DNA of 64,000 nt from Gimesia aquarii (GTDB taxonomy: Bacteria; Planctomycetota; Planctomycetia; Planctomycetales; Planctomycetaceae). Of the stretch, positions 28,901 to 36,819 are shown in pieces (within the stretch, counting starts at the first letter, position 1; each line of letters starts with the position of its first letter). The notes under the pieces were generated by a model that was not told the origin of the DNA, searched no databases, and worked only from the letters and a program-made list of their open reading frames with translations. The translations under genes were made by a program, and so were the position numbers. Location of the stretch: assembly GCF_007748175.1 (NCBI RefSeq), contig NZ_CP037422.1, positions 4,354,234 to 4,418,233 on the forward strand, in the 5' to 3' direction.

Positions 28901-29400
28901 CGAATTGGAGAAAAAAAGTCATTGATGTTCGTAACTGGTACGACTTTGCTGCAGAAGAAATTGAGCTCCAATCAGGAATGACTCATAGTTGTTATGATGG
29001 AAGTTCAGGTCAATCTGGAGGAGAGAAAGCCAAACTCGCGTTTACCATTCTGGTAGCCGCTTTAGCTTATCAGTTTGACATTGATCCAACAGGTAATGTT
29101 CCCGGCCGATTTCAATTCGTGGTCGTTGATGAAATGTTCTCCAAGGTAGATGACCAAAACGCCGAGTACGCCTTGAAACTTTTCAACCAGTTTGGGCTGC
29201 AACTTTTGATTGTGGCTCCTCTGGATGCCAAAGCCCGTGTAACAGAACCGTTTGTTGACCGATATCTGCACGTGGTAAAAGATCCTGAGACAAATTGTTC
29301 AATTCTCCATAGTATGACAGCCCGCGAGTACGACGAAGTGGTACAGAAAGTCTCACACAACGCGAGACCAAAAGCGAATCAACAACAGATTATGAAATAG
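25993..29400 (+). CDS. jetC: JetC, SMC-like ATPase of a type I Wadjet system
   Basis: 1135 residues with SMC architecture. Walker A is GHNGSGKS at 48-55 (K54). Long coiled coils flank a hinge region near the middle (about residues 440-600). The ABC signature is GQSGGEK at 1006-1012, and Walker B is FVVVDE with D1046 and E1047. The N-terminus (YRLQKLEVFNWGTFDSQSG) is typical of the JetC family. All ATPase motifs are intact. JetC dimers extrude DNA loops, and in complete systems the JetD nuclease then cuts circular plasmids. Here the gene is followed by 451 bases without a coding frame, and jetD is absent. Confidence 0.92.
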   Translation: MQHLCDLCPDRPGYRLQKLEVFNWGTFDSQSGTVFRFEPKGRTALLVGHNGSGKSTLVDALLTLLVDGKTRNYNVAAGAKKTERTPKSYIKGAFDRTTDESNSNVVKFLRPQGNHLTAISAAFSDEQLGRSFTLTQILYLKADGTDDRVYAIVDESHELKSDLQGLQKSDAVREHLKQQGYQTTRAYAEYLGWITKRTQMRSKAIDMFNQTVAVKDIQSLNVFIRRHMLEAQNWHDKVQGLLKHFNDLSIAHNELVRAQQAQELLLPVEHIGKKYRQKNEALTFYQHQLDASESYFPQLKIYIFEPELMVQNQNLKTQETVIKRLDQELEQTRETVRQTKNEIEHAGGERLRQIPGLIRNEQTKLDFKREAFQKYQNNLKTCGINDIVGNAKQFQQINKQLCEISKSNSDKLVELKNRQETTLGQKASIVSQLRQERADLDMLQKQHSNLPARFSTIRSQLCADLGLDESLFPFAAELISVLPDQQNWTASIETVLRSFALSLLVAEQFYPRVRDYVEGNRIVDAHGTGQRLDYLCVGKVTDSAGGDRIHPQSLCNKLQFKPRHNLTPWLRAEIQQRFNFHCCNSIEEFNDVSKYALTAQRHVKYDSKRHQKDDRERTTNPRFFVLGWDNTDKQSRIRHHIQELESEIKILTDEIISINDQIEEIQNTFRAADAALDISDFDKIDIKRHQDEIVTLEAEKKNLEESNKTVQTLQKRLKRSESEEQTLSAKRDLCFEERAKLKSDISRVTKLVALAHTQLQSQQTAGNFDVHHEMFKTIAESLEKPALSIENFEQRIQSWRTSTQKQIDKLRSPLEKIKEDLISAMSKYLRDFKEAANDLDASLKSLDSFQGLLDQLRLEDLPRYERQFKNRLNDQVSQEIALFNTELRTEQKLIEDKITQLNNALKDVEYSPGTYMRLKPHPVNDREIEDFRRSLRECLDDSLEQTPEANEARFVRIKNLVERLSDKEKTNWRKKVIDVRNWYDFAAEEIELQSGMTHSCYDGSSGQSGGEKAKLAFTILVAALAYQFDIDPTGNVPGRFQFVVVDEMFSKVDDQNAEYALKLFNQFGLQLLIVAPLDAKARVTEPFVDRYLHVVKDPETNCSILHSMTAREYDEVVQKVSHNARPKANQQQIMK

Positions 29401-29851
29401 GAATCTTCATACCTCTGGTCTCACCAGTGCAGATTGTGAAGTAAACGATAAAAGCATGTCCATGTTCTTAATCATTGAATCATATCATTTAGACACGCCT
29501 ACTTATCTTCTTAATTGAGACTAACTCAAATTATTGTGATCAATCAGTGCTCAAAGTGCTCCTAGATCATCAGAAACAGTATCGATCAGACTCATGCCAA
29601 TAGTGAATTCCACACTTTTCTGAGATTCATTCTAATTTTCCTTGTCTAGTTTGTACTAGCACCGAAAACGTTGTACCGACACTACCAGCGTATTGTGAAC
29701 ACCACTTGGGGAATGTGCTTCTCGGAGATTATTGGTGAAAATCACTTGATATTAAGAGGGTAGAGATAATGAGTCAGCAGTCCTGAGATTTCTTTATACA
29801 ACTCAGTGAAACGTTGAGTTGATTGACTTCACTCACCTCAAAAGCAATCGA
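29401..29851. other. Non-coding gap where jetD would be expected
   Basis: 451 bases after the jetC stop. Reading all three forward frames gives frequent stops and no resemblance to DUF3322/DUF2220 (JetD). One five-base inverted repeat (CTAGT-ttgt-ACTAG) lies near 29645-29658. There is no transposon end or tRNA fragment that would explain a deletion. Confidence 0.6.
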
Positions 29852-30280
29852 TTATTCATTCACCTTGCGAAGAAACTTGACGCCGTACTCCCAGAAATCA
29901 GCTTCTGGAAATTGCTTTTTGCGTACGATTTCCGAATGGAACCAAATGACTTTATCGTCTAAAACAGTAAGACCAACTAAAATATCTTTTCGATCGATAT
30001 CACCGGCAAAGAGAAAAGAAACACCAGATTGCGAAATAGACAAGCCTTGCACATTGATTGCCTCTGTGTCACAAAGATCAAGGACAGGATTTTCTGTAGG
30101 CAACAATATACTTAAAGTACCTCGAAAGGTTTTTCGTGTATGCGACCGTTGGCTTGCAAATTGGATCAAATTCTTTTGTTCGATTTTATCCAGAAGTGAA
30201 AAGATTCTCTCCACAGCTTGTTGCTGTGATTTGCTGGTCGCTACTTTTATATCTTGAATACTTGGATTGAGTGTTTGCAT
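29852..30280 (-). CDS. PilZ-like small protein
   Basis: I take the ATG at 30280 (142 residues); a GTG at 30355 would add 25 residues without clear homology. The N-terminal ~45 residues are helical. The rest resembles the planctomycete PilZ-like family: RKTFRGTLSILLP, then VQGLSISQSGVSFLFAGDID, and FHSEIVRKKQFPEADFWEYG near the end. The classical c-di-GMP ligands RxxxR and DxSxxG are only partly kept (SISQSGVS), so nucleotide binding is uncertain. It is convergent with jetC and has no visible functional link to it. Confidence 0.65.
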   Translation of the reverse strand: MQTLNPSIQDIKVATSKSQQQAVERIFSLLDKIEQKNLIQFASQRSHTRKTFRGTLSILLPTENPVLDLCDTEAINVQGLSISQSGVSFLFAGDIDRKDILVGLTVLDDKVIWFHSEIVRKKQFPEADFWEYGVKFLRKVNE

Positions 30281-30501
30281 GGAGACAGTGCTTTCTAAGT
30301 TGTATCGTAGTATTGGTCCGTCGCTTAAAGTAATAGCTTCACTAACTCTATACACTCATATTTTCAGTAAATTTTTGAGGGAAATTCCTCAAAACCAAGC
30401 GCAGTCGCTGGCATATTACTTTCATTAATTTTATTTGTTGTAACCCGCAATATAGGAAAATCCATAATTCATTTATTGCTGTGAGTGGATGTCTCATCTC
30501 A

Positions 30502-30726
30502 TCACTCCCAATCAACCACGTCTGACTTCGCATACAAAAAGCGAATACAAAATGATCTGTCATAGTTAGAAATATACCTTGTTAATGAGATCGATTCGTT
30601 CTCTGTATTCTCAACCACAGGTTCTAAAAGAGAACAATAGGACTGAGAGCCTCTAGCCAATTGCTGTGAATGAATCCACGTTTTTCCAGTCTGAGAAAGT
30701 TCAAAGAATATATCAGTAGTTTTCAA
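30502..30726 (-). CDS. Possible small protein of unknown function
   Basis: A TTG at 30726, preceded by GGAAG at six bases, would start a 74-residue protein beginning MKTTDIFFELSQTGKTW and ending RSFCIRFLYAKSDVVDWE. Composition is protein-like, with no membrane segment and no motif that I recognise. The same frame is open to a TTG at 30753. It lies upstream of the PilZ-like gene on the same strand, about 220 bases away. It could be a real small gene or chance; the non-ATG start and lack of family keep confidence low. Confidence 0.35.
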   Translation of the reverse strand: MKTTDIFFELSQTGKTWIHSQQLARGSQSYCSLLEPVVENTENESISLTRYISNYDRSFCIRFLYAKSDVVDWE

Positions 30727-30992
30727 TGATTTTCTTCCGTTATAGCAATACAAGATCGAACTGAACCCACTTAAACCACAACTTGACGTCTTTGACTTTA
30801 CCTTCTTATAATCTCTCAGATTTCAACAAATCCCTTTTGGAACGAATAAGATAAAGATGCTGAATCAGCAGGGTCAAACCGATATAGTCATGCAGGAAGC
30901 ACGTCTATTGTCCCAGCCGGAGGAATTCAGTAATTAGCACTCCCTCAGAGAGTACGAACCAAACCGACCGAAGCAGTGGTACTAACCCACGC

Positions 30993-32222
30993 TTGAACTG
31001 GCTCAATTTTTTTGCGGCTGATGTTGGTGATGGCATTGGCCCCTTCATGGCCACATATCTGATTACGACATCTCACTGGAATGAGGCATCAATCGGAGTA
31101 TTTCTGCTCACTCTCAATCTGGCGACCGTTATCGCACAAACACCTTCCGGATGGCTGATCGACAATACGCGTTATAAGCGCTATCTCACAGCAGGCGCAG
31201 CATTGACGATTGCCATTTGTGTCTTAGTCCCTGCCTTTGCATCGGAAATGGCCCCGGTATTGATATCAGCGGCGATTCTAGGCTTAGCAGCAGCAGTCAT
31301 ACCTCCGGCAATCGCAGCGATCACACTGGGAATTGTAGGCCCCTCCGGACTCACAAAACAGACTGGCTCAAACCAGGCATTCAACCACGCCGGTAATCTC
31401 GTATCAGCCGTGGCAATTGGATTAGTTGGTACCTATGTCGTATCTTGGGGTGTCTCACCCATCGTCGCATTTCTGGCATGTAGTGCAGCAATAATCGCTT
31501 TAATGATTCCTGAAAAGTCGATTGATCATACCATAGCCCGCGGTGGAGTTTCGAAAATTGAAAAGAATAATCAATCAGAATCAGAGCGAAGTGCCTTAGC
31601 ATTGGTTTTTACAAATCGATCTCTTTTGATCTTTATGGTTTGTGTGGGAATGTTCCATCTCTCGAACGCAGCCATGCTTCCCCTTGCCGGGCAAAAGCTC
31701 GCGTTGGAACACAAAGAACTTTCCACACTCTATATATCCATCTGCGTTGTCATTGCTCAAATCGTCATGATTGGTATTGCCGTGCTTGTCGGCCTACGAT
31801 GCGATCAGTGGGGGCGTAAACGTTTTCTACTCGTTGGCTTTGCCGTACTTCCTCTACGTGGATTGCTGTTTTCTCAAACCGAAAACCCATATCTCATCAT
31901 GTCTGGACAGATTTTAGATGGCATCGGAGCTGGAATATACGGAGTCATTGTGATCCTTGTTGTCGCCGACCTGACGCGAGGCACAGGCGTATTCAACTTT
32001 GCAACAGGGGTCGTGATCACAATTCAAGGACTGGGTGCCTCCTTTGGCTCGTTTCTTGGGGAATGGTGGGCTGGAGAATATGGCTACAGTTCGTCATACG
32101 CACTCTTAACAGCACTAGGAGTAATCGCCTTGTTGATTCTAGCGGTATTAATGCCGGAAACTCATCCTGATAAAGTTAAACCTTCGCGATTCAATTCTGG
32201 TAGGAGTCGGTCCACAACATGA
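30993..32222 (+). CDS. Major facilitator superfamily transporter
   Basis: A 409-residue protein from a TTG at 30993, with 12 hydrophobic helices. It has the MFS loop 2-3 element SGWLIDNTRYKRYL and the mid-protein loop LRCDQWGRKRFLLVG, the equivalent of the GxxxDRxGRR signature. The TTG has no ribosome binding site. GGAGG at 30919-30923 points instead to an in-frame ATT at 30933, which would add 20 polar residues before helix 1. The last codons overlap the next gene (ATGA at 32219), so the two transporters are co-expressed. Substrate is not apparent. Confidence 0.87.
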   Translation: MNWLNFFAADVGDGIGPFMATYLITTSHWNEASIGVFLLTLNLATVIAQTPSGWLIDNTRYKRYLTAGAALTIAICVLVPAFASEMAPVLISAAILGLAAAVIPPAIAAITLGIVGPSGLTKQTGSNQAFNHAGNLVSAVAIGLVGTYVVSWGVSPIVAFLACSAAIIALMIPEKSIDHTIARGGVSKIEKNNQSESERSALALVFTNRSLLIFMVCVGMFHLSNAAMLPLAGQKLALEHKELSTLYISICVVIAQIVMIGIAVLVGLRCDQWGRKRFLLVGFAVLPLRGLLFSQTENPYLIMSGQILDGIGAGIYGVIVILVVADLTRGTGVFNFATGVVITIQGLGASFGSFLGEWWAGEYGYSSSYALLTALGVIALLILAVLMPETHPDKVKPSRFNSGRSRSTT

Positions 32223-33442
32223 CCACTTTTGTTGTCATCGTCTACATTATTGTCTATCTCAGTATGCTCTTGGGTGGTATTCCTGGGTTACGTGTCGACA
32301 GAACCGGTGCTGCGTTGCTGGGTGCTATTGCCCTCTTAGCTGTTGGAAATATTAGCGAACAAAACGCATTGGCCTCAATTGATGTCCCTACCCTCGCACT
32401 CCTGTTCGGATTGATGGTTGTCTCGGCACAATTTCAGCTGGGAGGATTCTACGGTATCGCAACAAAAAGAGTCGTTGCACAAGACATGTCTCCCCCGGCG
32501 CTCCTGGCTGTTGTGATTTCTCTTACAGGAGCCTTCAGTGCCCTACTCACAAACGATGTCGTTTGCCTGGCAGTCGCTCCGCTACTATCACACCTCTGTA
32601 TTGAAAAAAAATTGAACCCGGTCCCCTATTTGCTCGCCTTGGCATGTGCGGCTAATATCGGCAGTGCAACCACGCTTATTGGTAATCCACAGAACATTCT
32701 CATCGGTGAAGCATTAAAAGTGCCATTCAATGGATACCTGCTTATCGCACTGCCTCCCTGCCTACTCGGGCTGCTCATCGTTTGGGGAATCATCGTATCT
32801 CTATACCGCGGTAAGTGGCATTTCGAGACAGAAGCAAGTTTAGAAAACACGGAGATTGAGTTTGATCGTTGGCAGACCTTCAAAGGAATTCTTGTTTTAA
32901 CACTATTAATCGCATGTTTTATATTCACAGCATGGCCGCGCGAATTACTGGCATTGGGTGCGGCGGGAATATTAATGCTCAGCCGAAAATTCCATTCCCG
33001 GAAGATCATGGGGCTGGTCGACTGGTCTCTGTTGGTGCTATTTATCAGCCTGTTTATTGTGAATAAAGCGTTTCAACTTACCGGCGGTATGGACTGGCTC
33101 GTCGCTCAGACCAAGTCCGCCGGCATCCCACTTGACCAACCGGCGCCGCTGTTTATCTCAACAGTGATTCTGGGAAATCTGGTTTCCAATGTGCCAGCCA
33201 TCATGCTCTTGTTACCCATTGTCAAGGGAAGCGATGTGGGCCCGTTGCTGGCTCTCAGTAGTTCCCTTGCCGGTAATCTAATCATTGTAGGCAGTGTCGC
33301 CAACATCATTGTGGTTGAATCAGCAAGACAAGCTGGTATTAAAATCGACTTCAAGACGCATGCCCGCGTCGGTATTCCAGTAACTCTGGTAACTCTTTCG
33401 GTAACAGGTGCCTGGCTTTGGCTGGTTAGTTTATTCAGCTGA
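32219..33442 (+). CDS. SLC13/ArsB-NhaD-type anion permease
   Basis: 407 residues with about 11 membrane helices. The ion-transporter superfamily hallmarks are FSALLTNDVVCLAVAPLLSH in the first half, with NIGSATTLIGNPQNILIG directly after. The second half has NLVSNVPAIMLLLPIVKG and NLIIVGSVANIIVVE as the inverted counterpart. These are the two re-entrant loop regions that bind anion and sodium in this superfamily. Its start overlaps the MFS stop by four bases. Substrate could be a dicarboxylate, sulfate or similar anion. The stop at 33442 abuts the convergent DoxX gene, so there is no room for a terminator. Confidence 0.9.
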   Translation: MTTFVVIVYIIVYLSMLLGGIPGLRVDRTGAALLGAIALLAVGNISEQNALASIDVPTLALLFGLMVVSAQFQLGGFYGIATKRVVAQDMSPPALLAVVISLTGAFSALLTNDVVCLAVAPLLSHLCIEKKLNPVPYLLALACAANIGSATTLIGNPQNILIGEALKVPFNGYLLIALPPCLLGLLIVWGIIVSLYRGKWHFETEASLENTEIEFDRWQTFKGILVLTLLIACFIFTAWPRELLALGAAGILMLSRKFHSRKIMGLVDWSLLVLFISLFIVNKAFQLTGGMDWLVAQTKSAGIPLDQPAPLFISTVILGNLVSNVPAIMLLLPIVKGSDVGPLLALSSSLAGNLIIVGSVANIIVVESARQAGIKIDFKTHARVGIPVTLVTLSVTGAWLWLVSLFS

Positions 33443-33850
33443 CTAAGTCATTTTTCTGATCGGAAGGACTCCCCAAAGTCGTTTCTCACGCAGATACAAA
33501 CCTAACCAGATAAGCACACCAATCGCGACTTGAATCATGAATGGATCACCTACGCGCCAATGAGTGCAGATCGCTCCGCCCATGTATCCAGTCAATAATA
33601 TGGCACCAAGCACGGCCGTCCATGGAATCAAATAGAGCAGCACACAAAAAATTTCAAGAATGGCAAGCGGCAAGATCATCGACTCCGGCAATCCGAGTTT
33701 CTCCATCCCTTCAGCAAACTCGGGTCCCCCTTTGAGTTTCATCATTGCGCTCATTCCAAAAGCAAGTGCAACGAGAACCGAAACCACACGCCCGATCCAA
33801 ATCATCACAGTCTGCGCAGTCGATGTCGGCTTTACTTCACTTTGATTCAT
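33443..33850 (-). CDS. DoxX-like membrane protein
   Basis: 135 residues with four predicted membrane helices. It carries the DoxX-type pattern VVSVLVALAFGMSAMMKL, GGPEFAEGMEKLGLP, and LEIFCVLLYLIPWTAVLGAI. Proteins of this family are small inner-membrane proteins loosely tied to thiol or oxidative stress defence; no reaction is established for this branch. It is the last gene of the minus-strand DGPF cluster, ~170 bases after the YCII/SnoaL fusion. DoxX-like genes are often found with DGPF/YCII and SnoaL genes, which supports membership. Confidence 0.87.
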   Translation of the reverse strand: MNQSEVKPTSTAQTVMIWIGRVVSVLVALAFGMSAMMKLKGGPEFAEGMEKLGLPESMILPLAILEIFCVLLYLIPWTAVLGAILLTGYMGGAICTHWRVGDPFMIQVAIGVLIWLGLYLREKRLWGVLPIRKMT

Positions 33851-34017
33851 TTTTGATTCCTTTGAAAAACTTTATCGAAGTGTAACTCGCACTCTTTTGA
33901 ATCGTTATATTTTTTATAACTCACAGAGTCAACTCGAAAGGTTCTTCGATTTTCAAAGTTAACTATCACAGGGATACTCCGTTCCTGGTCAGGTATACCC
34001 AACTAAGCGAAATTCCT

Positions 34018-34914
34018 TCAACTTGTTTCTGCAATGACTTCATCAGTAATATATGCAACCTTTTCCGTCATTGGATCAAAGGGGACCGAAACATGTTCAT
34101 GCACAACGCGCCACTCCCCTTCTGTTCTCTGGTAGCCGATCGTTATTCGCAACCAGGTCTGGCCAACCGGACTCTCTTCATCAATCGGTACGACATGATG
34201 CAATCCGTGAGCAAAAGCCACATCTCCATCTACCGTGACTGTAAAATCACGATGCTCAGATTTCATCTTGGCCGGAAAATAAGGCAAACATGCTTCCCAG
34301 TTTGCACGATATGCTTCAAGCCCTTTGAGTCGGTAAGGCGGTTTGACATCATACAAATGAATGTCTTCCGAATAGCCTGTCAGCATAGCATCCACGTCCT
34401 TAGACTCCAACGATTCTGACCAGGCTTTGGCAAGCGATCGAATCTCGTCTTCATCCTTGGAAGCTGGTATCCCCTGGGCATTACTGTTACGTTCCGCAAC
34501 TTCTGTTTGAACTCGTTCTTCTTGTTCACGTGCTTCTGGTGTTAAGGCTTCACCAAAATCGTCGGCTTCAAACACTTGACGAATCTCGATATCTGAGTCT
34601 TCGGTCATCGGGTTAGGACAAGGACAACGTTTCACCCAATCAATGGCTTCCTGCATCGAGTTGACCTTCCAGAGCCAGAATCCGGCAATGAGTTCCTTAG
34701 TCTCAGTAAAAGGGCCATCGACAACAGTGCGATCCTTCCCCGAGAATCGGACTCGAACACCATTCGAACTCGGGTGCAGTCCCTCACCGGCTAGTAAAAC
34801 TCCGGCATTTGACAATTCTTCATTAAAATTTCCCATCTCAGTAAGCAGTTGCTCGCTCGGCATTTCACCTGCTTCCGAACTTTTGGTCGCCCTTATAATT
34901 ACCATGACTTTCAT
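34018..34914 (-). CDS. YCII (DGPF) domain fused to a SnoaL-like domain
   Basis: The ATG at 34914 has AGGAG at seven bases, so it is preferred to the ATG at 34929; this gives 298 residues. Residues 1-~115 are a YCII/DGPF domain (MKVMVIIRATKSSEAGE, VRVRFSGKDRTVVDGPFTET). A charged linker of ~35 residues follows. Residues ~155-295 form a SnoaL/SgcJ-like cone fold: IRSLAKAWSESLESKDVDAM, AHGLHHVVPID, and GEWRVVHEHVSVPF. Neither domain has an assigned reaction; SnoaL-like folds bind small hydrophobic or oxidised ligands. It is part of the ECF42-linked DGPF cluster. Confidence 0.87.
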   Translation of the reverse strand: MKVMVIIRATKSSEAGEMPSEQLLTEMGNFNEELSNAGVLLAGEGLHPSSNGVRVRFSGKDRTVVDGPFTETKELIAGFWLWKVNSMQEAIDWVKRCPCPNPMTEDSDIEIRQVFEADDFGEALTPEAREQEERVQTEVAERNSNAQGIPASKDEDEIRSLAKAWSESLESKDVDAMLTGYSEDIHLYDVKPPYRLKGLEAYRANWEACLPYFPAKMKSEHRDFTVTVDGDVAFAHGLHHVVPIDEESPVGQTWLRITIGYQRTEGEWRVVHEHVSVPFDPMTEKVAYITDEVIAETS

Positions 34915-35006
34915 CGGTTTTCTCCTCATCTATTAAAAACTTCGTGTCACCATGTTCTTGGGACAGAAAAGACAAACTACGATTTTCTTACACCGAAAAA
35001 AATTTG

Positions 35007-35393
35007 TTACAGAACAAAATCCGAATCCGCCTTGGATTCCTGGTCAGGCAAATCAGGTAACTCGACAAGGGGTCGAATCTCAACGGTCCCCTTTTTAGCT
35101 GGTGGTAGTCGGCTTGCCACTGTGATTGCCTCATCCAGATTCTCGACGTCAATCACATAGTATCCACCGAGCTGCTCAGTCGTTTCGGCAAATGGTCCAT
35201 CAGTCACCAGTCGTTTGCCATTCCGAATTCGAACACTGGTTGCCATCTCAACAGAATGCAAAGGAGACGCTGAAAGAAACTTACCCTGCTTGTCCAACTC
35301 ATGACAGACTGCAGTTGAATCTGACATACATTGCTCACGCTCGTCTTGTGTCCAACCACTTTCGGCACTGTAGATCAGTAACATGTATTTCAA
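35007..35393 (-). CDS. YCII-related (DGPF) protein
   Basis: 128 residues of the YCII/DGPF family from a TTG at 35393, chosen because the domain opens directly with KYMLLIYSAESGWTQ. The namesake motif is [20 protein letters not shown] at residues ~64-83, and the C-terminus keeps GTVEIRPLVEL. The family is small, cytoplasmic and dimeric, with a ferredoxin-like fold. Its usual genomic partner is an ECF42 sigma factor, found here at 36820-38070. The biochemical function of the family is not settled. Confidence 0.88.
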   Translation of the reverse strand: MKYMLLIYSAESGWTQDEREQCMSDSTAVCHELDKQGKFLSASPLHSVEMATSVRIRNGKRLVTDGPFAETTEQLGGYYVIDVENLDEAITVASRLPPAKKGTVEIRPLVELPDLPDQESKADSDFVL

Positions 35394-35434
35394 GACAAAT
35401 CTCTTTTCGTTTTTGACTTACTTTTAAAAAGAAT

Positions 35435-35821
35435 TCACCGCATCGCTTCATCGCGTGCTTTAATTAATGCATTTATGTCTTCATCCGCTGGTCGAATCTC
35501 AAAAGGTCCGAACCGAACGCCCGGGTGCTTTGACATCAATTCCACAGCCTGATTTATGTCACGTGCTTCCAGAATCAGAATGCCGCCAATTTGCTCTTTT
35601 GTTTCAGCAAATGGACCATCTGTTGCCTCGACCTGACCTCCGCGGTTTCTCAAAGTGACAGCGTGTTCGGCTGGCTGCAACGCCTCCCCTCCTGTGAAAT
35701 GTCCACCTCGTCGCAATTCATCATCATAGGCGAAACACTCTTCCATGAATGCCGCCATCTCAGCCTCCGTTTTCCCTTCCATCGAGGCGGCATCGTAATA
35801 CCCCAAACAAAGAAATTTCAT
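35435..35821 (-). CDS. YCII-related (DGPF) protein
   Basis: 128 residues, beginning [18 protein letters not shown] with GGAG upstream. The DGPF motif reads [20 protein letters not shown], and the end has [20 protein letters not shown]. It is clearly a closer paralogue of the protein at 36337-36732 than of the one at 35007, suggesting a local duplication. The DUF1579 gene lies between these two paralogues. Function is unknown beyond membership of the DGPF family controlled by ECF42-type sigma factors. Confidence 0.9.
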   Translation of the reverse strand: MKFLCLGYYDAASMEGKTEAEMAAFMEECFAYDDELRRGGHFTGGEALQPAEHAVTLRNRGGQVEATDGPFAETKEQIGGILILEARDINQAVELMSKHPGVRFGPFEIRPADEDINALIKARDEAMR

Positions 35822-35842
35822 CTTCTTCTCCTGATCAGAACT

Positions 35843-36322
35843 CTACTTGCTACGACGATGATGCGAAGACATGAATTCATTCCATTCACCATCTTCGCCG
35901 AAGATTTGCGAAGTCAACACCCAATGCGCCTCATCAATGATTTCCACAATATCCTGATAGCGCGTCATTCCCTCCTGTTCCCACTTCGGACCCTCGGTAT
36001 CCAAAATCAGCTTGGTACCCGACTCATCGATCGAACCGGAATAGAGCCAAAGATGTGTCATCATGGAAGCCACAAACGTACCCACATACAGTTTCTTCTC
36101 AGGGTCGTAACCGAGTGTCATTACAGATTTCCAGACTCCATCTTCGGGTGCCTCCCCTTCCCCTTCGGCAATGAGCCACACACCTCCCAGCGAGGAACAA
36201 TTCATGCGGCCTATTGTTTTGTTAGGTGGTTGATCTGGTCCCATTTGGCACTCAGTTTCAACGGCCCACTCACCAATGAGTTGTTCGAGCCAACTGTGTT
36301 CTTCTTGCGGTTTTGCAAACAT
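35843..36322 (-). CDS. DUF1579 family protein
   Basis: 159 residues with the DUF1579 pattern: EEHSWLEQLIGEWAVETECQ at the start, MNCSSLGGVWLIAEGEG, MTLGYDPEKKLYVGTFVASM, then a C-terminal IVEIIDEAHWVLTSQ. The predicted fold is a small lipocalin-like beta barrel, cytoplasmic and without signal peptide. The gene lies between two DGPF genes with short spacers, and DUF1579 genes are frequent members of such clusters. No reaction is known. Confidence 0.88.
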   Translation of the reverse strand: MFAKPQEEHSWLEQLIGEWAVETECQMGPDQPPNKTIGRMNCSSLGGVWLIAEGEGEAPEDGVWKSVMTLGYDPEKKLYVGTFVASMMTHLWLYSGSIDESGTKLILDTEGPKWEQEGMTRYQDIVEIIDEAHWVLTSQIFGEDGEWNEFMSSHHRRSK

Positions 36323-36336
36323 TGTTTTCTAGCTCC

Positions 36337-36732
36337 TTAACTACTAAAACTCTGTGAAGATCTCTCTTCAATCATGGTATTAATCTTTTCATCGGCGGGG
36401 CGAATTTCAAAGGCGCCGCCACGAACCATCGGATGTTTGGACATGAGCGTAATCGCATGGTTCAGGTCCCTGGCTTCCAAAAAGAGGATTCCCCCCAACT
36501 GCTCCTTCGTCTCGGAAAAAGGACCATCAACAACCATCGCCTGCTCTCCCTGCCAGCGAAGCGTTACCGCGTTCTGACTGCTCTGAAGTCCTTGACCACC
36601 TAGAAAATGGCTTCCTCTCCGCAGTTCATCATCATAGGTAAAACACTCGTTGATGAAGGCAGATTGCTCGTTTTCTGACATTTCACCCCATTTTGCTTCA
36701 TCAATGTATCCCAGACATACGAATTTCATCAT
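36337..36732 (-). CDS. YCII-related (DGPF) protein
   Basis: 131 residues, starting at one of two adjacent ATG codons (36732 or 36729; GGAG upstream fits the second slightly better). The DGPF motif is [20 protein letters not shown] at ~67-86, followed by [20 protein letters not shown]. It is closely similar to the paralogue at 35435-35821 over the full length. It is the first gene downstream of the ECF42-type sigma gene, so probably a direct target or co-transcribed with it. Confidence 0.9.
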   Translation of the reverse strand: MMKFVCLGYIDEAKWGEMSENEQSAFINECFTYDDELRRGSHFLGGQGLQSSQNAVTLRWQGEQAMVVDGPFSETKEQLGGILFLEARDLNHAITLMSKHPMVRGGAFEIRPADEKINTMIEERSSQSFSS

Positions 36733-36819
36733 TTTCTCCCGATTTTGAACCTGAAAAAGTAGTATTTACTCACTAGTCGTTTAAACAAACAGCAAATCGA
36801 CACAAAATCGAAAAAATTT

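Noticed and set aside
29401..29851. Remnant of jetD in the gap after jetC
   Set aside because: All forward frames have frequent stops and I see no DUF3322 or DUF2220-like stretch; nothing supports a decayed copy at this place.
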